This document shows positions 29,904 through 40,397 of a stretch of 64,000 nt of DNA, one piece after another. The stretch is from Planctomycetota bacterium (GTDB lineage: Bacteria > Planctomycetota > Phycisphaerae > FEN-1346), in contig JAUVZF010000001.1 in assembly GCA_030602705.1 (NCBI GenBank), positions 1 through 64,000 on the forward strand, in the 5' to 3' direction. The translations under genes and the position numbers were made by a program. The number at the start of each line of letters is the position of its first letter. Position 1 is the first letter of the stretch. The notes under the pieces are model-generated. The model worked only from the letters and a program-made list of their open reading frames with translations. It was not told where the DNA came from and made no database searches.

Positions 29904-30026
29904 AAGCGAAGTCAGGTAAGTCTTTTGCGGTTGCTGCGCGGCGGGTCTCCGTACCCGCCGCGACATGGCGGTCGCAAGCGCGGTGGGTACGGAGACCCAC
30001 CGCGCAAGACTTACGTAAGTCCGCTT
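29904..30026. repeat. Nested inverted-repeat (MITE/REPIN-like) element
   Basis: Outer arms AAGCGAAGTCAGGTAAGTCTTTTGCG vs revcomp AAGCGGACTTACGTAAGTCTTGCG; inner arms each near-palindromic (GCGGGTCTCCGTACCCGC / GGTGGGTACGGAGACCCACC). Confidence 0.75.
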
Positions 30027-30037
30027 GGTGCGTGTGC

Positions 30038-30553
30038 CTACTCGGAGTCGATGAGGTCGTCGTCGGAGATCTCGAGGACGTCGTCTTTTTGTGGCCCGCC
30101 GCCGGCGAGGCGCTCGAGGCTGGCAAGGATGTCATCCTTGCCGTCTTTCTTCCCGGGCGGCACGGGCCTTTTGGGCTTGGCAGCCTTGGGTTTGGGTGCC
30201 TTGGGTTTGGGTGCGGGCGCCGGCCGCGCGGGAGCGGCCGCCCGGGCGGGCTTTTTGCGGACGCCGTCGACCTCGACGACAAACGTCAGTGGCCCGATCC
30301 GCACCTCGTCGCCGGCTTCAAGGGTCTCTTCCTGTATCTTGGCGCCGTTGATGAATGTGCCGTTGCCGCTTCCCTTGTCGCGGATGGCGAGGTGGCCCTC
30401 ATCGTTGACGATCTCGCAGTGGTGGCGTGAGACGCGTGTTGACGCGATGATTAGATCGCTGTCCTCGGCGCGCCCAACCGTGAGCGTGCCGGAAGGAATC
30501 TCCACCTGCTTCCCCTTAGGATTCCCTTTTATGAGGTGGAGTTTGGCTTCCAT
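30038..30553 (-). CDS. FHA-domain protein
   Basis: LTVGRAEDSDLIIASTRVSRHHCEIVNDEGHLAIRDKGSGNGTFINGAKI. Confidence 0.9.
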   Translation of the reverse strand: MEAKLHLIKGNPKGKQVEIPSGTLTVGRAEDSDLIIASTRVSRHHCEIVNDEGHLAIRDKGSGNGTFINGAKIQEETLEAGDEVRIGPLTFVVEVDGVRKKPARAAAPARPAPAPKPKAPKPKAAKPKRPVPPGKKDGKDDILASLERLAGGGPQKDDVLEISDDDLIDSE

Positions 30554-31139
30554 GAGCACGGTCCTCCGAAAAGACGGTGACGTTCTCCGACAATTACCGT
30601 GAACTATAGCACAACGGCTTCGGGCAATCAACACAAATTCGCCGTTTCCTGACAAGTTGCCGAAACGGTCCGGCACGCCTCAAGAAAGGCAGGTCTGGCA
30701 GGCCCAGGCCCCCCATCGGGGCGATGTAAATCGGCGATGTGAATCATTGAAGGCAACGGGCGCTCTGTGCCGATGAAAGGCACGGTAAACGCCGCTGGCA
30801 GCGCCCATTGCGTGGCCGTTTACCCTCGTTGGCCCGCACCCGGCCGACGATGCGAGCGGCCCAGGCTGGCCGTTCGGAAGAAAATCACGCATATTCCGGC
30901 GGTGCCGCGCATCTTCCTACAGTGCGGACACAGTATATCCCCTACGCGAGACAGAAGGCCGTGCGTGTAACGTCTTGTGAGGCAATGGCTTACAGCCGGT
31001 TTCCCGAGGCGACAGGCGTTCTTCCGCCGCGGCCCCCTGGACGGCTTGACGCACCGCACGGTAGCGGTACCCTTTAAGAAGCAAGGGTTCCCCCCGCGCG
31101 AGGGGGAGAACTGCTGCTTCTCACAGCAAGGAATCGGGC

Positions 31140-32282
31140 ATGGCGCAGGCCAAACACAATCTGTTGCCGATAGGCATCCACCTGACACCGGATGCCGTCC
31201 ACATGGTCCAGTTAGAGCAGGGCGCCGATGGCGTCAAGGTGGTCTCCAAAGCCAGTTGCCGCCTGTCCACCTCGGCGGAGACGATTGCCCGCATCGTGGC
31301 AGCCGGTGATGGTACCGGCGAAGCGTCCGGCAGCGATGCCGCCCCCGTACGGGGCCGTACGGTCGAGACGACCTACGGCCGGGCCCAGCAGTTTGTCCGC
31401 CAGACGATCGCGACAGACGGTTTCCGCAACAAGGAAGTGGTCATCAACCTGCCGCAGGAACATCTGGTGATCCAGCACGTCCGGATGCCGCCCATGCAGC
31501 CGGAAGAACTGAAAGCCGCCCTGCCCTACGAACTCCAAGGCAAACTGCCGTTTGATCCGCAGGCCGCGGTCGTCCGTCACATCGTGGCCGGCACTGTCTC
31601 GGAGAACAACGAAACCAAGCACGACGTTCTCGTTCTGGCCGTGCCGCGTCATATCGTAGAGAAGCATGTATCGGGAATGACGCGGATAGGGCTCACCGTT
31701 AGCGGCGTGGGCGTGGAGCCGTGCGCTATGTGCTACTGCTACACGTTCGCAGCGAGTCACTCGGGACCCAGCCAGGCCGGGCCTCTTTGCGTGATGGTCG
31801 TTTACCTGGGCACCCGGGCCACGCACGTGGCAATCTTGCGCGGCCAGGAGACGACGTTCGTCAAGGGGATCGGGCAAGGAACGGATCACCTGATTGAAGC
31901 CGTGGCAAAGGTCAAGGGGATCTCCCTCGAGGAAGCCGCGGATCTGGTCGAGACATGGCGGCAATCGGCGGAATCTGCAACGCTCGACGAAGCGGTCGAA
32001 ACCTACAATCGCAGCCGCCGGAGTCTGGATCACCTCATCGATGAGATCAAGTCGTGCATTCGGTACCATGCGTCGCTGGCCCGCGGGGCCGGGGTTGACA
32101 GGTTGTATTTCATGGGCCCCGGGGCCGCAGACCGCGCGCTGGTCTGTGTCCTGCGTGCCCAGCTGCATATCCCCTGCGAGGTCGGCGATCCGTTCGGCAC
32201 CGTGATGGACAAGGCCGACCCGGAAACGGCCGAGCCGGAGATGGCCGTCGCCGTCGGCCTCAGTCTGTTTGGGGCACAATGA
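31140..32282 (+). CDS. pilM: Type IV pilus assembly protein PilM-like
   Basis: LPIGIHLTPDAVHMVQLEQG..., actin-like fold pattern, first gene of the pil operon. Confidence 0.75.
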   Translation: MAQAKHNLLPIGIHLTPDAVHMVQLEQGADGVKVVSKASCRLSTSAETIARIVAAGDGTGEASGSDAAPVRGRTVETTYGRAQQFVRQTIATDGFRNKEVVINLPQEHLVIQHVRMPPMQPEELKAALPYELQGKLPFDPQAAVVRHIVAGTVSENNETKHDVLVLAVPRHIVEKHVSGMTRIGLTVSGVGVEPCAMCYCYTFAASHSGPSQAGPLCVMVVYLGTRATHVAILRGQETTFVKGIGQGTDHLIEAVAKVKGISLEEAADLVETWRQSAESATLDEAVETYNRSRRSLDHLIDEIKSCIRYHASLARGAGVDRLYFMGPGAADRALVCVLRAQLHIPCEVGDPFGTVMDKADPETAEPEMAVAVGLSLFGAQ

Positions 32283-32301
32283 GCCGAGGAAGGACCGCGT
32301 G

Positions 32302-33045
32302 ATGCAAGTCACGAATTTCTTGCCGGACGACTACCTCCATCGGCGCGGTGTCCGCCGGGCCAACTGGACGTGCCTTGGGATTGCCACCGGCACACTGCTG
32401 CTCCTCGGTGCGGTGACCGCCTTTGTGTTCATTCGGTCGTGGAGCATGGCCGGGATGCGTTATCTGACAGAACTCCAGTACCAGGAGGCCAGCCACCAGA
32501 TTGACGACCTGAGGCAACTCGAACAGCGCAGGGCCGGCCTCTTTCACAAGGTTGAGTTGAGCACGGCCCTTCTTGAACGCGTTCCCCGAAGTAACGTGCT
32601 GGCCCGACTGACCAACCACCTCCCGGAGCACACGAGCCTGACGTCCATGACCATGCAACTCGAAGTAATAAAAACGAAACCGAAGAAAGCCGCCGCCGGC
32701 ACGGACGACACCCAGTCGGCGGGCGGCAAGCCGCCGACCGGCGCCGCAGGCAAGAACCAGCCCCGCGTCGTCAGGACGAAACGGCTGCGCTTTCGGCTGG
32801 ACGGCTTGGCTGAGACCGACGTCGAAGTGGCCGAGTACATCTCTCGGCTTCACGCCGATCCCCTCTTTGAGAGCGTGGACCTACAGTTCTCAGAGGCGTT
32901 TCCGTATCAGGAAGATGTGACCATGCGGCGGTTTCAGATGTCGCTGCTGTTGAGCGAGGATGCCGAAAAGGTGTTGGGAGCGCCCGCGGCCGAGGCGCCG
33001 TCCGTCGCCGAGTCGGCTCCGGTTGACGCGAAAGGTGAATCATGA
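32302..33045 (+). CDS. PilN-like protein
   Basis: MQVTNFLPDDYLHRRGVRRAN then one TM segment; follows pilM. Confidence 0.7.
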   Translation: MQVTNFLPDDYLHRRGVRRANWTCLGIATGTLLLLGAVTAFVFIRSWSMAGMRYLTELQYQEASHQIDDLRQLEQRRAGLFHKVELSTALLERVPRSNVLARLTNHLPEHTSLTSMTMQLEVIKTKPKKAAAGTDDTQSAGGKPPTGAAGKNQPRVVRTKRLRFRLDGLAETDVEVAEYISRLHADPLFESVDLQFSEAFPYQEDVTMRRFQMSLLLSEDAEKVLGAPAAEAPSVAESAPVDAKGES

Positions 33046-33569
33046 AAGGTCCGATCCGGATCTTTATAACCGTCTTGGGCATGGCTGGCGTCGCGGCCGT
33101 GGTGGCGGTCCTGCTCATTGTGCCGGCGCTTCGCCGCACGGAGGCCGACCGCGCGGCAACTCAGGACCGACGGGCACAACTGCTCAAACTTCAGCGTGTG
33201 GCCGCCCTAATCAGTGATCTCCAGGAAGAGATCGGACGGCTCCAAGAGGCGCTGACCTTCTTCGAGGACCGGTTGCCCGAGGAACACGAGATCGACGTAA
33301 TCCTGCGGGAGGTGTGGCTGATCGCCGATTCGCAGTCTCTGACCCCACGCAGTATCCGGACCAGTAAACCGGAAACCATGCCGCGATACAACTCTCAGCC
33401 GATCACCCTTTCCCTCGAAGGGCCGTTCGAGAATTTTTACGAGTTTCTGTTGGGGTTGGAACGCCTGCCACGCCTGACCAAGGTCCGGCAGATGCAGGTC
33501 ACCAAATCGCCGCTGGCCGAGGGCGTCGTTCAGGTTGATCTTCTCATGGACATTTTCTTCGAGAAATAA
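33042..33569 (+). CDS. PilO-like protein
   Basis: One TM plus coiled coil; synteny pilM-N-O. Confidence 0.65.
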   Translation: MKGPIRIFITVLGMAGVAAVVAVLLIVPALRRTEADRAATQDRRAQLLKLQRVAALISDLQEEIGRLQEALTFFEDRLPEEHEIDVILREVWLIADSQSLTPRSIRTSKPETMPRYNSQPITLSLEGPFENFYEFLLGLERLPRLTKVRQMQVTKSPLAEGVVQVDLLMDIFFEK

Positions 33570-33571
33570 AC

Positions 33572-34264
33572 ATGCTACAGATACCCGAACAAGAAGAGCA
33601 GGTCCGCGTAGGAAAAGAGGGCATCGAGACCGTGCCCCAAGGAGGCTCTGCCGTCAAGGCGGGCTTCGGCGACGGGAAGAAGGTCCTTGCCCTCGCGGTT
33701 CTGCTCACGGTCGGGGCCGGTGTCGTCGCATACCAGTTCTTGGGCGGATCCGGCCCGCAAGAGGCGGCTGCGGTCTCCGCGGCGGCACTGGCCCCAGGCG
33801 TCCTGCCGGTTAACGCGACGGATGTCGAACGCGTGCTGGAGCATCTCGACGCCGGCTCGCAGAACGAGGCCGAGGAAGGCCTTTCCGTAGACCGGGTCGA
33901 GGTGATCGTCAACACGTTCGACACATACGTTCAGACACGGCAGGTTCCGCTCGAAGGGCTTCGTGTCAATCCGTTCGCCGTCCTGCGAAATGAGTCTCAG
34001 CAGGACGCGCAGGCCCAAGCCGACGAAGAGGCGGAGGCCGAAGCACGCCGAAGCCGGATAGTCGCCGCCGCCCGCGCGCTTAAGGTCGGCTCGATCCTCA
34101 TCGCCGGCGACGAGCGAAAAGCCATCGTGGGTGGCAAACTGTGCCAGGCCGGAGACACGATTGAGGGCTTTCTCGTCGAGGCGATTGACACCGATTGCGT
34201 GTGGCTCTCCGTCGAAGGCGAAACCGTGAAACTCCGGCTGAGGCCGGAAACCGACGGACGCTGA
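33572..34264 (+). CDS. Pilus-associated protein (PilP-position)
   Basis: One TM, C-terminal VGSILIAGDERKAIVGGKLCQAGDTIEGFLVEAID-like domain; operonic. Confidence 0.5.
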   Translation: MLQIPEQEEQVRVGKEGIETVPQGGSAVKAGFGDGKKVLALAVLLTVGAGVVAYQFLGGSGPQEAAAVSAAALAPGVLPVNATDVERVLEHLDAGSQNEAEEGLSVDRVEVIVNTFDTYVQTRQVPLEGLRVNPFAVLRNESQQDAQAQADEEAEAEARRSRIVAAARALKVGSILIAGDERKAIVGGKLCQAGDTIEGFLVEAIDTDCVWLSVEGETVKLRLRPETDGR

Positions 34265-34268
34265 GGAC

Positions 34269-36149
34269 ATGCCAGTGGCGAACGACCAGGTAACATCCGA
34301 TTCGCCCGTGGCCCTGGAGCCGGCCGCGGAGAACCCCGACCAGGTCGAGAATCCCCAGGCGGAGAACCCCGACCAGGTCGAGAATCCCCAGGCGGAGCCC
34401 GCCCCGGAACGGGTCCAGACTTCGCAATGGCATCCCCGAATGGGCGACCACCTGGTTGAACTCGGCGTGTTGACGCGAGCGCAACTCGAAGAGTGTCTGG
34501 CCCTTCAGAAGTCGAGCCCCGGCGAGCGGCTGGGGCAGATCCTTATCCGAAAAGGCTACGCCACAGACGGCGACGTGATGGCGTGCCTGGCGGTGGAATA
34601 CGGCCTCGACTTCGTCCACGTCGGTCAACTGGAAATCCCCGCGAAAATCGAGGCTCTGTTGCCTGCGGACTTCTGCCGCCATCGCAAGGTACTGGTCATC
34701 GACGCCGACGACGACACCGTGACCGTAGCCACCTCGGACCCCGCCAACGTGTTCCTGCTGGACGAGATCCGCCGCCGGGTTGACGGTCGTGTGATACTCG
34801 CCGTGGCGACCACCGCGGAACTCACCAAGGCCATTGACGATCTTCTGGGCGGCCCCGAGGAGTTTCATCTCGATGAACTGATTCGCGATATCGCCGACGA
34901 CGCCATTGAGATTCTCGAGGATGATGACGACGAGGCCGCGGACCTGGAGAAGGTGGCGGGCGAATCGCCTGTCGTGCGGCTGGCCAACTACCTCATCTGC
35001 AACGCCGTCACGGAAGGCGCCAGCGATATCCACCTTGAACCGGGCGAGAAGAAGATGCGCGTCCGGTACCGGATCGACGGCGTCCTGTTCGAGGTCATGT
35101 CTCCGCCGCAGACCATGCACGCCGCGCTGATCTCGCGTCTGAAGATCATGGCCAACCTCGACATCTCCGAACGCCGTCTGCCGCAGGACGGCCGCATCAG
35201 GGCCATCGTTCGCAACCGCTACGTGGACTTCCGCGTCAACACCCTGCCGACCACGCAGGGCGAGAAGACGGTCATCCGCATTCTCGATAACCGCTCCATC
35301 CTGATCGGTCTGGAGCGGCTGGGGTTCGAGCCGGATCACCTCGCCCTGTTCAAGGAGCACATCTCTCGCCCGCACGGGGTCATTCTGGTGACCGGGCCGA
35401 CCGGCTCCGGCAAGACGACCACCCTGTATTCGGCCCTCATGACGATGAACGGCGCGGAGATGAACATCTCGACGACCGAAGACCCGGTCGAATACTTCCT
35501 GAGTTTCGCCAACCAGGTCCAGATCAACGACCGCATCGGCTTCACGTTCGCCCGCGCCCTGCGTGCCCTGCTCCGCCAGGACCCCGACGTCATTATGGTC
35601 GGCGAGATCCGAGATGAGGAGACCGCCCGTATTTGTGTCCAGGCCGCCCTCACAGGCCACCTCGTGCTTTCGACGCTCCATACGAACGACGCGCCGTCGA
35701 GCATTACGCGGCTGATCAATATCGGCATCGAACCGTACCTGATCAGCGCGTCGGTCAACGCGGTCATGGCCCAGCGTCTGGTCCGCCGCATCTGTGAGAA
35801 ATGCAAAGAGGCCTACGAGCCGAACGATGAAGTCAGGGTGGCCCTCCAAAAAGCCAACATGCAGGTGGATACGCTATACCGCGGAGCAGGCTGTGACAAC
35901 TGCCGCAACACCGGCTACAGCGGACGATGCGGCATCTACGAAATGCTCGAACTCGACGACGGCTTCCGCGACCTCGTGGTAACTCGGCCCAGCGTGACCA
36001 AACTGCGCCGCTACGCCCAGGAGCACGGCATGGTCAGCCTGCGAGAGGACGGCCTCAGAAAACTTCGCAGGGGCATCACCACCGTCGAAGAGGTGTTGCG
36101 TGCCACCGAAGACGCCGTCATGCCAAGTGTTGAAGGAGGCGGAACGTGA
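34269..36149 (+). CDS. pilB: GspE/PilB-type secretion/pilus assembly ATPase
   Basis: N-terminal GspEII domain, Walker A GPTGSGKTTTLY, Asp box, CxxC zinc site. Confidence 0.95.
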   Translation: MPVANDQVTSDSPVALEPAAENPDQVENPQAENPDQVENPQAEPAPERVQTSQWHPRMGDHLVELGVLTRAQLEECLALQKSSPGERLGQILIRKGYATDGDVMACLAVEYGLDFVHVGQLEIPAKIEALLPADFCRHRKVLVIDADDDTVTVATSDPANVFLLDEIRRRVDGRVILAVATTAELTKAIDDLLGGPEEFHLDELIRDIADDAIEILEDDDDEAADLEKVAGESPVVRLANYLICNAVTEGASDIHLEPGEKKMRVRYRIDGVLFEVMSPPQTMHAALISRLKIMANLDISERRLPQDGRIRAIVRNRYVDFRVNTLPTTQGEKTVIRILDNRSILIGLERLGFEPDHLALFKEHISRPHGVILVTGPTGSGKTTTLYSALMTMNGAEMNISTTEDPVEYFLSFANQVQINDRIGFTFARALRALLRQDPDVIMVGEIRDEETARICVQAALTGHLVLSTLHTNDAPSSITRLINIGIEPYLISASVNAVMAQRLVRRICEKCKEAYEPNDEVRVALQKANMQVDTLYRGAGCDNCRNTGYSGRCGIYEMLELDDGFRDLVVTRPSVTKLRRYAQEHGMVSLREDGLRKLRRGITTVEEVLRATEDAVMPSVEGGGT

Positions 36150-37210
36150 GCCGTATTTGGGAACTCCTCGAGCGGACGGTTGCCGACGGGGCCAGCGACC
36201 TGCACATCATTGTCGGTCTGCCGCCGCTTCTGCGCATCCATACGGTCCTGGGCGAAATAGAAGGTGAACCCGTCATCAGCAGCGAGGATGCCGAAGCCGC
36301 CGTTCAGGACATCCTCGAGGACGATCAGTACAAGCGGTTCATCGCATACCGCGACCTGGACTTCTCCGTCACCCTGCCTGCCGGCCCAAGGTTTCGCGTC
36401 AACGCCCACTTTCAACGCGGAGCGCCCGCCCTGGCCTGTCGCGCCATTCCGCCCAAGGTCCCCCAACTGTCGACGCTGAACCTTCCCGAGGCGGTCCAGA
36501 CCTTCGCCGACATGCCGCACGAGGGAATCGTTCTTGCGACAGGCGAGACCGGAAGCGGAAAATCCACCACCCTCGCCTCCATGATCGACTACATCAACCA
36601 CAGATACCCGTACCACGTCATCACGCTTGAGGATCCGATCGAGTATTTCATCGAGTCGGACAAGTGCGCTGTGGAGCAACGCGAGGTCGGCCCCGACGTG
36701 CCGGATTTCAAGTCCGGAATCCGCCACGTGCTCCGCCAGGACCCCGACATCATCTTCATCGGCGAAATGCGAGACCTCGAAACCATCTCGACGGCCCTGA
36801 CGGCCGCCGAAACCGGGCACCTTGTCCTCTCCACCCTGCACACGAACGACGCCGCCTCCACCGTTGAACGGATCATCGACGTGTTCCCCGCCGCCCAGCA
36901 AAACCAGATCCGCTCCATGCTCGCCAACACGCTCAAAGGGGTCATCTGCCAGCGGCTGCTGCCGCGAATCGACGAACCCGGGATGGTTCCGGCCACGGAG
37001 GTGCTCATCTCGACGTCCGCCGTCCGCAACTGCATTCGCGAGAACCGCGTTTTCGAAATCTCGAACATCATCGAAACCAACCGCGCCGCCGGCATGCACT
37101 TGTTCGACACGTCACTGAAGCAACTCTTCTTCGCCGGCATGATCAGCCGCGACGTCGCACTGAACCACGCACGGACCCCCAACGAATTGGCCCGCGCGAT
37201 CTCGGCCTAG
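36146..37210 (+). CDS. pilT: Twitching motility retraction ATPase
   Basis: ATGETGSGKSTTLASMIDYIN; HVITLEDPIEY; RQDPDIIFIGEMRD; LSTLHTNDAASTVERIID. Confidence 0.95.
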   Translation: MSRIWELLERTVADGASDLHIIVGLPPLLRIHTVLGEIEGEPVISSEDAEAAVQDILEDDQYKRFIAYRDLDFSVTLPAGPRFRVNAHFQRGAPALACRAIPPKVPQLSTLNLPEAVQTFADMPHEGIVLATGETGSGKSTTLASMIDYINHRYPYHVITLEDPIEYFIESDKCAVEQREVGPDVPDFKSGIRHVLRQDPDIIFIGEMRDLETISTALTAAETGHLVLSTLHTNDAASTVERIIDVFPAAQQNQIRSMLANTLKGVICQRLLPRIDEPGMVPATEVLISTSAVRNCIRENRVFEISNIIETNRAAGMHLFDTSLKQLFFAGMISRDVALNHARTPNELARAISA

Positions 37211-37217
37211 GTGGACG

Positions 37218-38438
37218 ATGCATACGTATCGGTATCACATGAAGAAGCCCGACGGTCAGGTGGTCGTCGGTACCCTCAGCGCCGACAACCAGACCCTGGC
37301 GGCGCAGCAGATCCATGAACTCGGCGGCGTTGTCCTGGACCTCGCGCGGACCAGGACCGATGGCAACGAGGCGGCAAAGGTGGGCGGTTTCGCTATTCTC
37401 AACCGCATCGGCGCCAAGGACCTTCTCGCTTTCACAAGCCAGTTGAGCGTCATGTCCAAAGCCGGCATCGGCCTGACCACCGCCCTGGAGAGCATCGGCG
37501 ACCAGGTCGTCAACCCACGCATGAACACCGTGGTCCGAACACTCAAACGCGACGTCGAGGCCGGACACCAGTTCTCGGAAGCCATTCAGCGGTTTCCCAA
37601 GGTCTTCTCGGTGCTCTATATCAACATGGTGCGGGCCAGCGAGTTGGGCGGTACCTTCGGCCACATGCTCAGTCGCATCAACGACTACCTGACCCAGCAG
37701 GCCCAGACCAGGCGGCAGGTTGTCGGGGCCATGATCTATCCGTTCATCATCGTCGTCCTCGCCGTCGCGACCACCGTCTTCATGCTCACGTTTATCCTGC
37801 CCCAGTTCATGATCCTTTTCGAGGGCAAAGAGGACATTCTGCCCCTGCCGACGAAGATGCTTATGGCCATGAGCACGTCGCTGCGGCACTACTGGTACCT
37901 CTACATCCTGGTTGTGGGGGGCGGCACGGGAGGCCTGTTCTACTTCATCCGTACCGACACCGGCCGCGTGTGGTGGGACATGGTGAAACTCAGAGCGCCC
38001 CTCATCAAGAGACTGTGCCACGCCCTCTACCTGTCGAGGAGCCTCAGAACGATGGGCGAACTCGTCAACGCCGGCGTGCCGATGCTCGACACCATCGCCA
38101 TCACGGCCGAGGTCAGCGGCAACGTCCACTACGCCAAGGTCTGGCGTCGGGTCCACGCGGCCGTCCGGAAAGGCCAACGCCTGGCCCCCATGCTGGCCAA
38201 GAGCCCTCTCATTCCCGCCAGCGTCGCCCAGATGATCGCCGCCGGCGAGGAAACCGGAACCCTCGCCGACATCCTCACCGACGTCAGCGAGTTCTACGAC
38301 GACCAGTTGAAGGCGACCATCAAGGCGGTCACCAGCGCCATCGAGCCCCTGATGATCATGCTGATGGGCGGCATCGTCGCGTTCATCGCCGCCTCGATCC
38401 TGCTGCCAATCTTCAAGATGTCACAGTTGGTAAAATAG
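37218..38438 (+). CDS. pilC: Pilus platform protein PilC/GspF
   Basis: T2SF duplicated domains, GEETGTLADIL motif. Confidence 0.92.
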   Translation: MHTYRYHMKKPDGQVVVGTLSADNQTLAAQQIHELGGVVLDLARTRTDGNEAAKVGGFAILNRIGAKDLLAFTSQLSVMSKAGIGLTTALESIGDQVVNPRMNTVVRTLKRDVEAGHQFSEAIQRFPKVFSVLYINMVRASELGGTFGHMLSRINDYLTQQAQTRRQVVGAMIYPFIIVVLAVATTVFMLTFILPQFMILFEGKEDILPLPTKMLMAMSTSLRHYWYLYILVVGGGTGGLFYFIRTDTGRVWWDMVKLRAPLIKRLCHALYLSRSLRTMGELVNAGVPMLDTIAITAEVSGNVHYAKVWRRVHAAVRKGQRLAPMLAKSPLIPASVAQMIAAGEETGTLADILTDVSEFYDDQLKATIKAVTSAIEPLMIMLMGGIVAFIAASILLPIFKMSQLVK

Positions 38439-38440
38439 CC

Positions 38441-38905
38441 ATGAAGCACACACATGACACGCTCAACCGATCGCGCCGCGCCGCAGGGTTCACCCTGGCC
38501 GAGGTCCTCGTCTGCACGGTCCTGCTGGGTTTGGCGTTTGTCGCGCTGGTCGCCGCCTACGGGTACGACTCCGTCGTGATTCAGCGCGGCGAGGAGATTA
38601 CCTACGGAACCTTTCTGGCGGACGAAATCCGCGACGCCGCACTACGCATGGAACTCCAGGATGTTCTGGACCTCGACGGCACGACCTACAGCCCGGCCAT
38701 CCTCAGCACGGGCCAGGAGCAGCCCCAGACGCAATACACCCAGCAGATCGCGGTCATGCCGGTCACGGCCGCCGATCTCAACACCCAGGTAGCCCGGAGC
38801 CAGGCCGATGCGGCCCGGGTCACCGTTACCATCTCGGCGTACGGCAAGCCGGTTCTCGTTCAGAGTTACTACGTGTTTGACCTCTCGGCCGTTCCGTTCC
38901 AGTGA
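38441..38905 (+). CDS. Prepilin-like protein
   Basis: RAAGFTLAEVLVCTVLLGLAFVAL class III signal. Confidence 0.85.
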   Translation: MKHTHDTLNRSRRAAGFTLAEVLVCTVLLGLAFVALVAAYGYDSVVIQRGEEITYGTFLADEIRDAALRMELQDVLDLDGTTYSPAILSTGQEQPQTQYTQQIAVMPVTAADLNTQVARSQADAARVTVTISAYGKPVLVQSYYVFDLSAVPFQ

Positions 38906-38955
38906 GATGAATATTGCCGATCACGCCTCTCACGCCCCGGTAAGGAGGACGAACC

Positions 38956-40320
38956 ATGACTGCGCAACGAATCCGCGGCAGGGCGAAGGCAAAGGGCGTG
39001 GCATTCCTCATCACCATCATCTTTGTGGCGCTGTTTGCCTCCATGGCGGTGGCACTGGCAACCACCTCCGACATGAACCTGCTCGTATCACGCAACCGGC
39101 TCGAAAGCAATCAGGCCGCCGCACTCGTTGAAACCGGGCTGCTTCTGGCCCAGAAGGAACTCGGCGGCGCCAAGGTCTCAGGAGCCAGCGCCGAGGCCGT
39201 GCACGCATCAATCGCCGCCCACCTGCGCTCTGTGTGGGAATCTTCCAACACCATCGACGCCAGCGCCATCGCCGCCGATTCCGGCGGCGTCGTGCTCCCG
39301 TCCATCACGTTGACACGCGCCGACGGGCGCACCGGCACCATCAGTCTGGTCATCACATCCGACGGCGGCGTCGACGACACGCCGACCATCGAGATCGCCT
39401 CCACCGGCAGGTTCGCTGGCGCCGTCCGGACCGCTTACTACGATCTCGGTATCCAGACCGGCCTCGCGGCCTTCCGCGACTACGGGGCCGTCAGCAAGTC
39501 GGGCGTCGTCATGAGGGACCGCGCCAGAATCGGGGGCGCCAACACCGCCGTCGAGGGCAGTGTCCTTTCCGCCAGCGACGACCCAACCGCCATCAACATG
39601 TACGACAACACTTGGCTTAGCGGCAACGCCGGCGTGACCAGCGAGAACTCCAGCATCAGCCTCGCCGACAATGCCAGCATCGGCGGCGAACAGGTCATCG
39701 GTGTCAACGAGCCCGAGTGGCCCGAAATCGACACCTCCGGCTTCCAGCAGTACGTCGAGGAAATCGTCACAGGCGACGTCAGCGGAGACCAGACGCTTCA
39801 CAACATCCGCATCCCCGCCGGCACCAATCCCACCTTCGACGGCAACATCAACATCTACGGCGTCATCTACGTCGAATCGCCCAACGTGGTCACGTTCCAG
39901 GGGAACACCAATATCGTCGGGATGATCGTTACGGAAGAGCCCCCTGTCGAGAACTTCAGCGTAAACAAGATTCTGTTCAAGGGCGACCTCACCGTCTCCG
40001 GAGTGGAAAACCTACCGGACCAGGACCGCTACGACGGCCTGCGCGACCAGACGGGAACCTTCATGCTGGCCCCCGGCTTCCGGGCAAAGTTCAAGAACAA
40101 CTTCAGCACGATCCCCGGCGTCGTGGCCGCAGGACAACTCCGATTCGTCGGCAACGCCAACGGAACCGTCCGCGGCGGACTCCTGAACCTGAGCAACGCC
40201 CCCCTCGTGCTCAAGGACTACGCCAGCCTGACCATCGACAAGCAGAACGCCGACCCGAGCCCCGCCGGGTTCGGAAGCGGATACTCGCTCGTCTGCGTCA
40301 CCGGATCTTACAAGGACTGA
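38956..40320 (+). CDS. Pilus-associated PilX-like protein with repetitive beta-helix-type C-terminal part, copy 1
   Basis: KGVAFLITIIFVALFASMAVALATTSDMNLLVSRNRLESNQAAALVETGLLLAQKEL. Confidence 0.65.
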   Translation: MTAQRIRGRAKAKGVAFLITIIFVALFASMAVALATTSDMNLLVSRNRLESNQAAALVETGLLLAQKELGGAKVSGASAEAVHASIAAHLRSVWESSNTIDASAIAADSGGVVLPSITLTRADGRTGTISLVITSDGGVDDTPTIEIASTGRFAGAVRTAYYDLGIQTGLAAFRDYGAVSKSGVVMRDRARIGGANTAVEGSVLSASDDPTAINMYDNTWLSGNAGVTSENSSISLADNASIGGEQVIGVNEPEWPEIDTSGFQQYVEEIVTGDVSGDQTLHNIRIPAGTNPTFDGNINIYGVIYVESPNVVTFQGNTNIVGMIVTEEPPVENFSVNKILFKGDLTVSGVENLPDQDRYDGLRDQTGTFMLAPGFRAKFKNNFSTIPGVVAAGQLRFVGNANGTVRGGLLNLSNAPLVLKDYASLTIDKQNADPSPAGFGSGYSLVCVTGSYKD

Positions 40321-40397
40321 AACAAGCGATGTCCCGCCCCGACAAACAGTGGTTCCGTGACGCCCTCGCGGGCAACGTGAAAAAAGGAGGACGAACC

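Noticed and set aside
30940-31135. Possible cyclic-di-GMP riboswitch upstream of pilM (GCACGGTAGCGGTACC)
   Set aside because: The conserved 5' portion of the aptamer is not recognisable; the resemblance is partial.
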